Shown piece after piece: positions 41,137 to 50,581 of a stretch of DNA of 64,000 bases (its first letter is position 1; each line of letters begins with the position of its first letter). The position numbers and the translations under genes were made by a program. Source of the stretch: Draconibacterium halophilum (GTDB lineage Bacteria; Bacteroidota; Bacteroidia; Bacteroidales; Prolixibacteraceae); NCBI RefSeq assembly GCF_010448835.1, contig NZ_CP048409.1:1-64000 (forward strand), written 5' to 3'. The notes below the pieces were generated by a model. The model saw only the letters and a program-made list of their open reading frames with translations. It was not told the DNA's origin and searched no databases.

Positions 41137-43293
41137 ATGATGAGAAAATTAAATCTTTTACTGCTGTTAACGATCTTCGTGTTTGGTTCGGCAGTTGCAA
41201 AAGAAGGAATGTGGCTTCCTTCGCTTATTCACAAACTGAACATTAACACCATGCAAGATATGGGTTGCGAATTGAGTGCTGAAGATATTTACAGCATTAA
41301 TCAATCGAGCCTGAAAGATGCCATAGTAGCACTCGATCGTGGATCATGTACGGCAGAAGTAATTTCAAAAGACGGTTTGCTTTTAACCAACCACCACTGT
41401 GGTTTTGGCGAAATTCAACAACACTCGAGCGTTGAGCACGACTATTTGCAAGATGGTTTCTGGGCGAAAACAAGAGACGAAGAGCTGCCAAATCCGGGAA
41501 AAACAGTTACTTTCCTTATCTCGGTTGAAGACGTTACCGACAAAGTTTTAGCCGATGTAACCAGCGAAATGAGTGAAAGCGAACGAAATAATAAAATCGA
41601 TCAGGTAGTTCGCGAACTGGAAAGAGAAGCAAAAGGTGATTCGCACTACGAAGTTTACATCAGAGATTTTTTTAAAGCCAACCAATACTTCCTTTTCGTT
41701 ACCGAAACATTTAAAGATGTTCGTTTGGTAGGTGCTCCTCCACAAGCATTAGGTAAATTTGGCGGCGATACCGACAACTGGATGTGGCCACGCCATACCA
41801 ACGACTTTTCGATGTTCCGCGTATACTCCGGGCCTGATGGGAAACCAGCAGAATACTCGGAAGACAATGTGCCTTACCAGCCAAAATACCACCTGCCAAT
41901 TTCTTTAAAAGGTGTTGAAGAAGGCGATTTTGCTATGGTATTTGGTTACCCTGGAAGCACCAACCGTTATAAAACATCGTGGGGTATTGATTACACCATG
42001 AAAGTAACAAACACTGCACGTATTATTGTTCGCGAGAAAAAACTGGACATTATTGCCGATTATATGGCTAGCAGCCAGAAAGCAAAAATCCAGTATGCAT
42101 CGAAACATGCAGGCAGTGCGAACTACTACAAAAATGCAATTGGCCAAAACGAAGCTTTAATAAAACTGGGCATCATTGCACAAAAGCAGGAACTGGAAAA
42201 CCAATTTACTGAATGGGTAAATGCTAATGCCGACAGAAAAGCAAAATATGGAGAAGCACTTCCATTGATTAAAGAATCGTACGAGAGTGTAGAGGCTGAA
42301 AAAGCCATGACATTTGCTGCCGAAGCATTGTTGCGCGGACCAGAAATTTTCATGTTTGCCTACCGGGCAAATCAATTGGCAGACTTATTGGAGAAACCAG
42401 ATGAAAACAAAGATAAGATTGATGCTTTTACCTTAAGGATAAAAGAATCGTTGGATAATTTCTATAAAGATTACAATGCCGCTACTGATGAAAAAATTGT
42501 TGCTGCATTAATGAAGATTTATGCAGAAAATATTTCATCGAATTACTACCCTTCTTTCTTTGCTGAAATTCAGAAAAAGTACAAAGGTGATTATGCCAGG
42601 TATGCGGAAAAGATGTTCAAAAAATCGATCTTTGACGATCAGGAAGAGCTGACAGAATTCCTTGAAGATCCAAAATTGAAGACACTGGAAAAAGATTGGG
42701 TTTTTCAGGCAGCTGTTGATATTTTTGACATGTACCGTTCTACATCAATGACACTCAGCAGTGGAAATGAAAAGCTGCTAAAAGGAAGAAGATTGTTTGT
42801 AGCCGGGTTAATGGAAATGCAGCCCGACAAGAAATTTTATCCTGATGCCAATTCAACCATGCGTTTAACCTACGGAACTGTAATGCCTTACAATCCACGC
42901 GACGGTGTAAAATACAAATATTATACAACCACCGATGGTTATCTGGAAAAAGAAATTCCTGGCGATTATGAGTTTGACGTTCCAAAACGGATGAAAGAAC
43001 TGTTGCTGGATGAAAACTTTGGTGAGTATGCTGACGAAGATGGAAAACTTCATGCCTGTTTTATCACCGACAACGACATTACCGGAGGAAACTCAGGAAG
43101 TCCGGTAATTAACGGAAAAGGAGAGTTGATAGGTGTTGCATTCGACGGAAACTGGGAAGCCATGAGTGGCGATCTTGATTTTGAAGAAAATCTGCAACGC
43201 TGTATTAACGTTGATATCCGTTTTGTACTTTGGGTGGTAGACATTTATGCCGGAGCGCAGAATCTGATTGATGAAATGACAATTGTTCGCTAA
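41137..43293 (+). CDS. family S46 dipeptidyl-peptidase, DPP7-like
   Basis: A 718-residue S46 serine exopeptidase that takes dipeptides from the N-terminus of peptides in the periplasm. A signal peptide ends near AVAKEG (about 21). The catalytic His is His87 in LTNHHCGFGEIQQHSS, the Asp lies in DTDNWMWPRH, and the Ser is Ser653 in GGNSGSPVING. The residue 18 after the serine sets the S1 pocket. It is Gly671 (AFDGNWE), as in DPP7 (hydrophobic P1), not Arg as in DPP11. The frame extends upstream to 41077, but the promoter box there and the signal peptide favour ATG 41137 (or 41140). Confidence 0.95.
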   Translation: MMRKLNLLLLLTIFVFGSAVAKEGMWLPSLIHKLNINTMQDMGCELSAEDIYSINQSSLKDAIVALDRGSCTAEVISKDGLLLTNHHCGFGEIQQHSSVEHDYLQDGFWAKTRDEELPNPGKTVTFLISVEDVTDKVLADVTSEMSESERNNKIDQVVRELEREAKGDSHYEVYIRDFFKANQYFLFVTETFKDVRLVGAPPQALGKFGGDTDNWMWPRHTNDFSMFRVYSGPDGKPAEYSEDNVPYQPKYHLPISLKGVEEGDFAMVFGYPGSTNRYKTSWGIDYTMKVTNTARIIVREKKLDIIADYMASSQKAKIQYASKHAGSANYYKNAIGQNEALIKLGIIAQKQELENQFTEWVNANADRKAKYGEALPLIKESYESVEAEKAMTFAAEALLRGPEIFMFAYRANQLADLLEKPDENKDKIDAFTLRIKESLDNFYKDYNAATDEKIVAALMKIYAENISSNYYPSFFAEIQKKYKGDYARYAEKMFKKSIFDDQEELTEFLEDPKLKTLEKDWVFQAAVDIFDMYRSTSMTLSSGNEKLLKGRRLFVAGLMEMQPDKKFYPDANSTMRLTYGTVMPYNPRDGVKYKYYTTTDGYLEKEIPGDYEFDVPKRMKELLLDENFGEYADEDGKLHACFITDNDITGGNSGSPVINGKGELIGVAFDGNWEAMSGDLDFEENLQRCINVDIRFVLWVVDIYAGAQNLIDEMTIVR

Positions 43294-43316
43294 GCAAACA
43301 AAAGATATTCAACTAA

Positions 43317-43346
43317 AACCTCGTCAGTATTTGGCGGGGTTTTTTG
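43317..43346 (+). terminator. terminator after the S46 gene
   Basis: AACCTCGTC (43317-43325) pairs with GGCGGGGTT (43333-43341), counting G.T pairs, over a 7-nt loop and ends in T6. It lies 24 bp after the stop. Confidence 0.8.
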
Positions 43347-43399
43347 TTTATCAGATATGAGATTAATAGTATTGAGCAATGAGACTAATAAAAACAAAG

Positions 43400-43431
43400 T
43401 TTGTTTATTAAAAAGAATACTCACTACTTTG
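43400..43431 (+). promoter_or_regulatory. possible rnhA promoter
   Basis: TTTG (43400-43403), 21 nt, then TACTTTG (43425-43431), which has one base fewer than TAnnTTTG. A weak match, 28 bp before the ATG. Confidence 0.35.
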
Positions 43432-43459
43432 CACTTTTAATCTCACTACTATAAATAAA

Positions 43460-43921
43460 ATGGCTCGTCCAAAAATAACGATATATACTGATGGTGCAGC
43501 CCGAGGAAACCCCGGCCCCGGAGGATACGGCATTGTATTGCTTTCAGGACCTCACCGAAAAGAACTTGCGGAAGGATATAAATTAACTACCAATAACCGA
43601 ATGGAGCTGCTGGCGGTTATCGTGGCGCTTGAGTCGTTGAAGATCGAAGGCAGCGATGTTACCATTTACACCGACTCGAAATACGTTGCCGATGCCGTAG
43701 AAAAAGGCTGGGTTTTTAATTGGGTGAAGAAACGTTTCAAAGGCAAAAAAAATGTCGATCTTTGGATGCGTTTTCTCGAAATCTATAAAAAGCATGTAGT
43801 AAAGTTTGTTTGGGTGAAAGGCCACGCCAATAATCCGCTTAACGAGCGTTGCGATGAGCTGGCGGTTGAAGCATCATTACAGCCCAAACTATTGGAAGAT
43901 GTTGGTTATAACCCTGAATAA
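43460..43921 (+). CDS. rnhA: ribonuclease HI
   Basis: A 153-residue RNase HI, which cuts RNA in RNA-DNA hybrids. The catalytic set is Asp11 (YTDGAARGNPGPGG), Glu49 (NNRMELLA), Asp72 (YTDSKYV) and Asp132 (ERCDELA), with His122 in KGHANNP. The basic handle KKRFKGKKN is present. Length equals E. coli RNase HI. It stands alone between a terminator and the psd gene. RNase HII lies 1.1 kb downstream on the other strand. Confidence 0.97.
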   Translation: MARPKITIYTDGAARGNPGPGGYGIVLLSGPHRKELAEGYKLTTNNRMELLAVIVALESLKIEGSDVTIYTDSKYVADAVEKGWVFNWVKKRFKGKKNVDLWMRFLEIYKKHVVKFVWVKGHANNPLNERCDELAVEASLQPKLLEDVGYNPE

Positions 43922-44022
43922 TTTGAATATAACGACCTTGAGAAATTCTTTCACACATATGCAGATAATTATAATCAAGGGAGTTCCATCTGTTACCTTA
44001 AAGATTAAGCAATTATAAACAG

Positions 44023-44991
44023 ATGAAAAACCTTAGTTTGTTGCTGCTTCTTTTGGCTTTTATTTCCTGCCGCCGAGAAGTTGAGCCGCATAAAAAAATG
44101 GATAGCATAAAATACATAGAAAGAACAAGCGGGGAAGTTAAAACCGAAAAGGTTCCCAGCGACGGAATGCTGAAATGGTTGTATTCATCGGCTACCGGAA
44201 AAGCTGCCCTGCATTTGCTGTTTAAACGCAAAATTATTTCGGCAATTGGTGGCTGGTATATGAACACGAGCTTCTCAGCACGGCGAATAGAAGATTTTGT
44301 TAACGAGCATCAGATCGATAAAAAAGAATTTGAAATTGAAGAGCTATCAAAATACAAATCATTTAACGATTTCTTTTATCGAAAATTAAAACCTGAAGCT
44401 CGTAAAATTGGCGATCATATCGTTTCTCCTGCCGATGGAAAGATTCTGGTTTTCCCAACGTTAAACGATGTTGCTGCATTCTTTGTAAAAGGTTCGGAAT
44501 TTACACTGCAGGATTTCCTTCAGGATGAAACACTTGCAGATAAATATAAAAATGGCGCGATGGCCATTATCCGCCTTGCGCCACCTGATTATCACCGCTA
44601 TCATTTCCCTGCATCAGGCAAAGCTTCTGAATCTGTTAAAATTAATGGCCACTATTTATCGGTTTCGCCACTGGCCTTGCAAAAAAGCCTGAAAATTTTC
44701 TGTGAGAACAAACGTGAGCACTGCACACTTTCAACTGCAGATTATGGCGATGTGCTGATTGTAGATGTTGGTGCTACCATGGTTGGAAGTATTATTCAAA
44801 CCTACCAGACAAATACCAAAGTGAATAAAGGAGACGAAAAAGGCTACTTTGCTTTTGGCGGATCAACGCTAGTACTGTTGTTCGAAGAAGGAAAAATTTC
44901 GTTTGATACGGATTTGATCGAAAACACAAACAAGGGAATGGAAACCTCCGTGAAAATGGGTGAAAATATTGCTACCACTGTACACGAATGA
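44023..44991 (+). CDS. psd: phosphatidylserine decarboxylase with apparent lipoprotein signal
   Basis: A 322-residue Psd that makes phosphatidylethanolamine and self-cleaves to form a pyruvoyl group. The cleavage site is FGGST (Ser281 counting from 44023), and the active-site blocks SPADGKI, DYHRYHFPASG and GATMVGSI are present. The body from residue 26 (MDSIKYIERTSGEVK) aligns with the usual start of the about 297-residue clostridial-type Psd. The 25 residues before it look like a lipoprotein signal: a long Leu core then FISCRRE. Either translation starts at ATG 44098 and the upstream part is chance, or an exported form exists. I record the longer frame. No pssA is adjacent. Confidence 0.88.
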   Translation: MKNLSLLLLLLAFISCRREVEPHKKMDSIKYIERTSGEVKTEKVPSDGMLKWLYSSATGKAALHLLFKRKIISAIGGWYMNTSFSARRIEDFVNEHQIDKKEFEIEELSKYKSFNDFFYRKLKPEARKIGDHIVSPADGKILVFPTLNDVAAFFVKGSEFTLQDFLQDETLADKYKNGAMAIIRLAPPDYHRYHFPASGKASESVKINGHYLSVSPLALQKSLKIFCENKREHCTLSTADYGDVLIVDVGATMVGSIIQTYQTNTKVNKGDEKGYFAFGGSTLVLLFEEGKISFDTDLIENTNKGMETSVKMGENIATTVHE

Positions 44992-45073
44992 CAGCATGAA
45001 TTTGAGTCATACTATCACAATCCCTTTTCATTAATCAGATTTAGTTTGTAACACTCGAACCATCATAAATTTA

Positions 45074-45685
45074 TTAAAATTTTAATTCAAGCTGTTCATC
45101 CAACAAGCGAAACGACATACGGTGGTATTTACAAGGGCCGTGTTCTTTTATTCCAGCCCGATGTTTTTTTGTGGGATAACCTTTGTTTTTGTGCCAGTCG
45201 TAATACGGAAACTCCTTGTGGATCTCTGCCATATAATCGTCGCGGTAAGTTTTTGCCAATATTGATGCTGCAGCAATGGAATAAAACCGTCCATCGCCTT
45301 TAATCATACAGGTGTACGGAATTTTACATCTCGTTCGGAACCGGTTCCCGTCAATCAGCAAATGTTGGGGCACAGTAGTAAGCTTTTCAACTGCCCTGTT
45401 CATGGCCAAAAAAGAGGCATTTAAAATATTCACCTCATCAATTTCCTTGTTATCAACAGCAACAACAGCCCACGCCAGGGCTTGCTCTTCAACAATCGGT
45501 CGCAACTGATAACGTTGTTTTTCGCTCAATTTTTTAGAGTCGTTTAGCAAGTCATTCTTAAAGTCGGCAGGAAGAATTACGGCTGCTGCAAATACCGGAC
45601 CGGCCAAACAACCGCGCCCAGCTTCGTCGCAACCGGCTTCAATTGTATTTTTGTAATAAAAGGAAAGTAGTGATTGTTTATTCAT
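45074..45685 (-). CDS. rnhB: ribonuclease HII
   Basis: A 203-residue RNase HII, which removes single ribonucleotides and RNA primers from DNA. The DEDD set is visible: CDEAGRGCLAGP gives the first Asp-Glu, HLLIDGNRF the third acid, and AAASILAKTYRDDYM the fourth. The C-terminal GYPTKKHRAGIKEHGPCKYHRMSF is typical. I chose ATG 45685; the frame could run to a TTG at 45700. It follows the glycosyltransferase on the same strand by about 49 bp. Confidence 0.96.
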   Translation of the reverse strand: MNKQSLLSFYYKNTIEAGCDEAGRGCLAGPVFAAAVILPADFKNDLLNDSKKLSEKQRYQLRPIVEEQALAWAVVAVDNKEIDEVNILNASFLAMNRAVEKLTTVPQHLLIDGNRFRTRCKIPYTCMIKGDGRFYSIAAASILAKTYRDDYMAEIHKEFPYYDWHKNKGYPTKKHRAGIKEHGPCKYHRMSFRLLDEQLELKF

Positions 45686-45734
45686 GTGTAAAACTGCCAA
45701 TTTGTAATTGCTGTTTAACGGCGACTGGAAACTG

Positions 45735-46859
45735 TTACTGAAGACTTTTTTCCACGCTCATCCACAGCAAACGAGCTGTTTCGTCCCAACTAAATTTATT
45801 TTTCTGAATAAAACCTTTGTCCACCAGTTGGCAACATAAAGCATCGTCTGTTCTGATACTTACCATCGCATCGACAATCTGGTCAATCTTTATTGGATCG
45901 GCATACAACACCGCATTTCCACCCACTTCGGGAATAGATGTAGTATTCGAACAAATCACCGGAATACCGGCGCTCATAGCCTCCACTATCGGAATACCGA
46001 ACCCTTCGAAAAAAGGGACAAAAGTAAGCGCCATTGCTGCTCCAAAAATATCGTGCAGGTCGGCTGTTGATACACGTCCGGTAAAAACAACATCATCTTT
46101 GTGACGCAGGTTTTCGTATGTCTCAAAAATAGGTCCTGTTTTGTGCATTTCTCCTCCTACAATTACCAGTTTTGTCGAGTCGTTTACCACACTTTTAAAG
46201 GCATCGAAAGCTTTTAAAAGTCCACAAACATTTTTGCGTGGATGCAGTGCTCCAACAAACAGGAAATATTCTGCTCCGTTGGTAAACATCGAACGTACTT
46301 TTGTTTTATCCTCGTCTGAAATCGGTTCAAAAACCTGATTTATCCCGTCGTAAACCACATCAATTTTATCGTAATCGACCTTAAACGAACGGGTAATATC
46401 TTCTTTTGAATAAAACGAAACCGTAGCAATTCGTTTGGCCAGTTTTGCAAATTTCGGGAAATAGTAATTGTAGTATTTTGCTTTTAGCCAGGGCAGATCA
46501 TCGGGTCGGTGTACAAAGTTAATGTCGTGAATTACGCCCAACTGCGGCACTTTGGTACGTCGCGAAAGGTAACCATCGGGCGAAAGGAAAAGATCAGCTT
46601 TGTACTTTTTCAGGATCTTTGGTATCTGATATTCAAACCACAAATACCACAACACCGGATGACGGGTTGGCGGCCCAATAACAACCGGAGTAACATTTTC
46701 GGCAAAAATAAAATCCTGACTATAGGCTCTGTCGAATATGAAAATAAACTCATGCTCCGGATGGTTGATCGTCATCCGTTTGAGCGTTTCATAAGTAAAC
46801 CAACCTATTCCTTCAAGCTTCCCTTTTAATAATAAACGAGTATTTACGGCAATAACCAT
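45735..46859 (-). CDS. GT4-family glycosyltransferase
   Basis: A 374-residue GT-B glycosyltransferase of family GT4. The C-terminal nucleotide-sugar site has FVGALHPRKNVCGLLKAF and the E-x7-E motif in FFEGFGIPIVEAMSAGIPV. The N-terminal acceptor domain has KLEGIGWFTYETLKRM. There is no membrane segment, so it acts at the inner face of the cytoplasmic membrane, probably on a lipid-linked glycan. It is divergent from a flippase gene 97 bp away, suggesting one capsule, O-antigen or exopolysaccharide pathway. Acceptor and donor are unknown. Confidence 0.93.
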   Translation of the reverse strand: MVIAVNTRLLLKGKLEGIGWFTYETLKRMTINHPEHEFIFIFDRAYSQDFIFAENVTPVVIGPPTRHPVLWYLWFEYQIPKILKKYKADLFLSPDGYLSRRTKVPQLGVIHDINFVHRPDDLPWLKAKYYNYYFPKFAKLAKRIATVSFYSKEDITRSFKVDYDKIDVVYDGINQVFEPISDEDKTKVRSMFTNGAEYFLFVGALHPRKNVCGLLKAFDAFKSVVNDSTKLVIVGGEMHKTGPIFETYENLRHKDDVVFTGRVSTADLHDIFGAAMALTFVPFFEGFGIPIVEAMSAGIPVICSNTTSIPEVGGNAVLYADPIKIDQIVDAMVSIRTDDALCCQLVDKGFIQKNKFSWDETARLLWMSVEKSLQ

Positions 46860-46956
46860 AAGTGCTGTCGATTTTTCGTAAATGTACAAAGTCTGTTCAA
46901 ATATTTGTTACTTTTAAACGTTCAAATTCTATGTACAATACAAGAAGCCCGGTGTT

Positions 46957-48405
46957 TTGAAACGCAAATTTGTAACCAATCTTATATTACTGCTTTTTCT
47001 CAATCTTTTAATTAAGCCATTTTGGCTATTTGGTATCGACCGAACAGTTCAAAATACCGTTGGTGACGAAAGTTTCGGGATGTACTTTGCGCTGTTCAAT
47101 TTCTCGATGCTTTTGAATATTCTTCTCGATGTTGGAATTACAAATTACAACAACCGAAATATTGCACAGCATAACTTTCTTTTATCCAAACACCTTTCAA
47201 ACATTGTAGGGCTAAAGTTTATGCTTGCCATTGTTTATGCTGTTTTTAGTTTGTCAATTGCTGCAATTATCGGCTACAACAATGTACAGTTTCATTTACT
47301 CTTTTTCCTTATTCTGAATCAGTTCCTTATCTCATTTACACTGTATTTGCGATCGAATATTAGTGCGCTGCATTTATTCCGAACCGACAGCATTATTTCG
47401 GTACTCGACCGAAGCTTTATGATCATAATTTGTAGTGTGCTACTTTTTACCAACATCCTTCCGATACAATTTACAATCGAGTGGTTCATTTATGCTCAAA
47501 CCATTGCGTATGCGCTAACCACGCTTATCACTTTTGCCATCGTTTTAAAAAAATCAGGAAAAATAGAAGTACGTTTCAACTTTACGTTTTTTGGGGTCTT
47601 TCTCCGAAAATCATATCCCTATGCACTGTTAATTTTATTGATGTCGTTCTACAACAGAATAGATTCTGTGATGCTCGAACGCTTACTTCCGCATCCCATC
47701 GGAAAACAACAGGCAGGAATTTATGCACAAGCTTTTCGTTTATTGGATGCCGTATCAATGTTTGGTTTGTTATTCGCCGGGTTGCTGCTACCCATTTTTG
47801 CTAAAATGATCAAACAAAAAGAACATGTTGGGCAAATAGTAAAACTCTCTTTTACCCTATTAATTATTCCGGCCATCATAATTGCTATCTCATCTATTTT
47901 CTACAACATGGAAATAATGGGAGCTTTATATACGTCAAACACCGAACATTCATCCGGTATTCTGGGTATTCTAATGACAGGATTTATTGGCATTGCCTGC
48001 ACTTATATTTTCGGCACACTTCTCACCGCCAATGGCAGCATGAAACAGTTGAACATGATGGCTTTTGGCGGCATGGTACTCAATGTAGTACTTAACCTGT
48101 TTCTAATTCCTCGATTTATGGCCTTTGGGTCTGCTTATGCAAGTTTATCGACTCAGCTGTTTACCGGATTTGCACAGCTTGCACTCGCACTTTACATTTT
48201 TAATATAAAACCTCAGATTTCTTACATCGCCCGGTTAGCCCTTTTTGCCGGGGCAGTAGTAGTACTCGGGTTGCTTTCAAAACAAATTGGCCAATGGTTT
48301 TACGGCTATCTCATAATGCTGGCAGGTGCGGTAATTTTGGCAATTCTATTCCGGCTTTTTAACCTGAAAGACCTTTATCAGATTATTCGTTATGAACAGG
48401 CCTAA
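46957..48405 (+). CDS. oligosaccharide flippase (Wzx/PST family)
   Basis: A 482-residue polytopic membrane protein with about 12-14 hydrophobic helices, of the MOP/PST flippase superfamily that moves lipid-linked oligosaccharides across the inner membrane. The N-terminal FLNLLIKPFWLFGIDRTVQN and the central SYPYALLILLMSFYNRIDSVMLERLL are typical of the Bacteroidota group. The start is TTG 46957: no in-frame ATG occurs before residue 42 and the family's N-terminus begins here. It overlaps the next gene by 14 bp. Confidence 0.93.
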   Translation: MKRKFVTNLILLLFLNLLIKPFWLFGIDRTVQNTVGDESFGMYFALFNFSMLLNILLDVGITNYNNRNIAQHNFLLSKHLSNIVGLKFMLAIVYAVFSLSIAAIIGYNNVQFHLLFFLILNQFLISFTLYLRSNISALHLFRTDSIISVLDRSFMIIICSVLLFTNILPIQFTIEWFIYAQTIAYALTTLITFAIVLKKSGKIEVRFNFTFFGVFLRKSYPYALLILLMSFYNRIDSVMLERLLPHPIGKQQAGIYAQAFRLLDAVSMFGLLFAGLLLPIFAKMIKQKEHVGQIVKLSFTLLIIPAIIIAISSIFYNMEIMGALYTSNTEHSSGILGILMTGFIGIACTYIFGTLLTANGSMKQLNMMAFGGMVLNVVLNLFLIPRFMAFGSAYASLSTQLFTGFAQLALALYIFNIKPQISYIARLALFAGAVVVLGLLSKQIGQWFYGYLIMLAGAVILAILFRLFNLKDLYQIIRYEQA

Positions 48406-49027
48406 TCCATCAATTGAAACATTAAAAAAAGGAGACAATTACGAGCTTTTTGCAGAATTGGAACATGATGAAATAAAATCGTTTGTGCTTTCACAACTGG
48501 AAAAAGGAGGTTGGCTGGTTAAAGGATTTATGTTGTACCAGATATTTATGGTTCTTTTTGGTCTTTTTATCATAGCCCGGGTGCTGATCTTAAGTTTCAA
48601 AGGCCTGTACGCACCACTTTGGTATAGTATCGGAACCCTAATTTTCTGTGTAACGGTATTAATTATCATTCACGAATTACTCCATGGTATTGCCCTAAAA
48701 CTTACCGGTGCAGAAAAAGTTCGGTATGGAGCTTATTTAAAAAAGTTTATTTTTTATGCTGAAGCCAACCGGCATGTTTTTAATCGGAAGCAATTTACAT
48801 GGATTGCTATAGCCCCTCTGGTGGTGGTTAAGCTAATCACTTTGGCTGGGGTTATTCTTTTTTTTAATGATCCTCTGATTTACACCTTTTTACTGATAAT
48901 GTGTATTCACAGTTTGTTCTGTGCCGGCGATATTGCATTACTATCCGTTTTCTATTCTACAGAATCAGAGGTATTTACATTTGATATTAAAGAAGAGCGA
49001 AAAAGTTATTACTTCAGAAAGAAGTAA
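48392..49027 (+). CDS. DUF3267 putative membrane zinc metalloprotease
   Basis: A 211-residue membrane protein of DUF3267 with four hydrophobic helices and a zincin motif HELLHG (His94, Glu95, His98) at the end of the second. A third ligand may be the Glu or Asp in the GDIALLSVFY region. It is suggested to be a metal-dependent membrane protease, but no substrate is known. The 14-bp overlap with the flippase implies coupled synthesis, which might link it to glycan export or lipid-linked intermediates; that is inference. Confidence 0.85.
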   Translation: MNRPNPSIETLKKGDNYELFAELEHDEIKSFVLSQLEKGGWLVKGFMLYQIFMVLFGLFIIARVLILSFKGLYAPLWYSIGTLIFCVTVLIIIHELLHGIALKLTGAEKVRYGAYLKKFIFYAEANRHVFNRKQFTWIAIAPLVVVKLITLAGVILFFNDPLIYTFLLIMCIHSLFCAGDIALLSVFYSTESEVFTFDIKEERKSYYFRKK

Positions 49028-49035
49028 AGTTTAGG

Positions 49036-49066
49036 GCAAAAAAAAGGCAGCTTCTACAAGCTGCCT
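49036..49066 (-). terminator. terminator after frr
   Basis: AGGCAGCTT (49045-49053) and AAGCTGCCT (49058-49066) form a perfect stem with a 4-nt loop. On the minus strand it runs into T8, so it ends frr; it may also stop the DUF3267 transcript. Confidence 0.85.
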
Positions 49067-49119
49067 CAAAGCCATGAAAACAATTAAACAATGTTCAGAA
49101 AACAGAAAACTAGAAACAA

Positions 49120-49683
49120 TTAAATAGTCATTATATCTTCTTCCTTAGCTTCCACCAAGGTATCGATAGTCTTTCCAAATTCATCAGTCAGTCGTTGCAC
49201 TTCCGCTTCTGCGTCTTTCTCGATATCTTCTGACAAACCATCTTTTTGTAGTTTTTTCAACGTGTCGTTCGATTCTTTTCGTGCACCACGAACACTTACT
49301 TTTGCGTGTTCACCTTCCTGATGGGCTTGTTTTACCAAGCTCTTTCTTCTTTCTTCAGTCAGTACGGGAATATTAATTCTAATAATCTCGCCATTATTAT
49401 CGGGGTTTAATCCCAGATTTGCATTAATAATTGCTTTTTCAATTACCGGGATCAAATTCTTTTCCCAAGGTTGAACGGCAATTGTTCTTGCATCGGGTGT
49501 ACTAATATTAGACACCTGACTTAGTGGCGTTTGACTTCCATAATATTCTACCAGAACTCCATCTAACATAGCTGGATTTGCTTTACCTGCTCGGATATGA
49601 ACTAATTCCTTTTCAAGGTGTTCAACGGCAGCTGCCATCTTCTCTTTACAATGATCTAAAATGAATTCTACTTCTTCTTGCAT
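49120..49683 (-). CDS. frr: ribosome recycling factor
   Basis: A 187-residue RRF, which with EF-G splits post-termination ribosomes. Family stretches are HIRAGKANPAMLDGVLVEYYGSQTPLSQVSNI, RTIAVQPWEKNLIPVIEKAI, NPDNNGEIIRINIPVLTEERRKSLVKQ and the C-terminal helix. Start ATG 49683; a frame upstream to 49719 crosses the promoter box. It follows pyrH by 103 bp and has its own -7 box. Confidence 0.97.
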   Translation of the reverse strand: MQEEVEFILDHCKEKMAAAVEHLEKELVHIRAGKANPAMLDGVLVEYYGSQTPLSQVSNISTPDARTIAVQPWEKNLIPVIEKAIINANLGLNPDNNGEIIRINIPVLTEERRKSLVKQAHQEGEHAKVSVRGARKESNDTLKKLQKDGLSEDIEKDAEAEVQRLTDEFGKTIDTLVEAKEEDIMTI

Positions 49684-49716
49684 CGGTATTACACTGTCTT
49701 TCCAACTACGGACTGT

Positions 49717-49724
49717 CAAATATA
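49717..49724 (-). promoter_or_regulatory. -7 box upstream of frr
   Basis: TATATTTG on the minus strand lies 34 bp before the frr ATG. No clear -33 element was found. Confidence 0.45.
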
Positions 49725-49786
49725 GAAAAAATATAAAACCCCGAAAATTTTTTAATTAATTTATTCTTGTTTCAAATAAATGAAAG

Positions 49787-50497
49787 TTAAATATAAACCA
49801 GTGTCCCAAGATTTTCGCCGCTCATAACCTTCTGTAAATTACCCTTTTGATCCATATTGAACACATAAATTGGCAGATTATTCTCTTTACATAAGGTTGT
49901 AGCGGTAAGATCCATTATTCTGAGGTTACGATTATAAATTTCGTCAAAACTGATCTTATCGAATTTGCTTGCCGTTTTATCTTTTTCCGGATCGGCTGTA
50001 TAAATACCATCAACGCGAGTTCCTTTTAGCATCACATCGGCCTCAATTTCAATTCCGCGCAGAGCACTTGCTGTATCGGTAGTAAAATATGGGTTTCCGG
50101 TTCCGCCTGAAATAATTACTACTTCGCCGTCTTCTAAAGCCTCAACAGCCTTGTCTTTCGAGTAATATTCACCAACGGGCTCCATTCGGATTGCGGTTAG
50201 CACTTTTGATTTGATTCCTTGATTAACCAATGCAGAGTTTAAAGCCAGACTGTTTATTACGGTTGCCAGCATTCCCATCTGGTCGCCTTTTACCCGGTCG
50301 AAACCTTTGTCTGCACCACTTAATCCACGAAAAATATTACCACCGCCAATTACAATTCCAACCTGGATACCAGACTTTACAATTGCTGCAATTTCTTCGG
50401 CATAGTCGGCTAGTCGGTTCTGATCAATTCCGTGTTGCTGATCACCCATCAACGACTCGCCACTAAGTTTTAGAAGTATACGTTTATATTTTGTCAT
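49787..50497 (-). CDS. pyrH: uridylate (UMP) kinase
   Basis: A 236-residue bacterial UMP kinase of the amino-acid kinase fold, making UDP from UMP. Family blocks are RILLKLSGESLMG, VGIVIGGGNIFRG, GDQMGMLATVINSLAL, VVIISGGTGNPYFTTDTASALR and DGIYTADPEKD. It stands immediately upstream of frr, the usual bacterial pairing. The start at ATG 50497 is about 26 bp downstream of the -7 box. Confidence 0.97.
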   Translation of the reverse strand: MTKYKRILLKLSGESLMGDQQHGIDQNRLADYAEEIAAIVKSGIQVGIVIGGGNIFRGLSGADKGFDRVKGDQMGMLATVINSLALNSALVNQGIKSKVLTAIRMEPVGEYYSKDKAVEALEDGEVVIISGGTGNPYFTTDTASALRGIEIEADVMLKGTRVDGIYTADPEKDKTASKFDKISFDEIYNRNLRIMDLTATTLCKENNLPIYVFNMDQKGNLQKVMSGENLGTLVYI

Positions 50498-50522
50498 AAT
50501 AACGATCTGTTTTTTTGCTACA

Positions 50523-50530
50523 CAAATATA
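50523..50530 (-). promoter_or_regulatory. -7 box upstream of pyrH
   Basis: TATATTTG on the minus strand at the right distance from the pyrH start. The -33 part is not recognisable. Confidence 0.45.
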
Positions 50531-50581
50531 ATATAACCTCTATTATATTAGAACGTCGATACTGGTTTATACCAAATAAAA

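Noticed and set aside
43356..43390. Possible third heptad array (units such as TATTGAG and CAATGAG)
   Set aside because: Only about five units with weak periodicity; not strong enough beside the two clear arrays.
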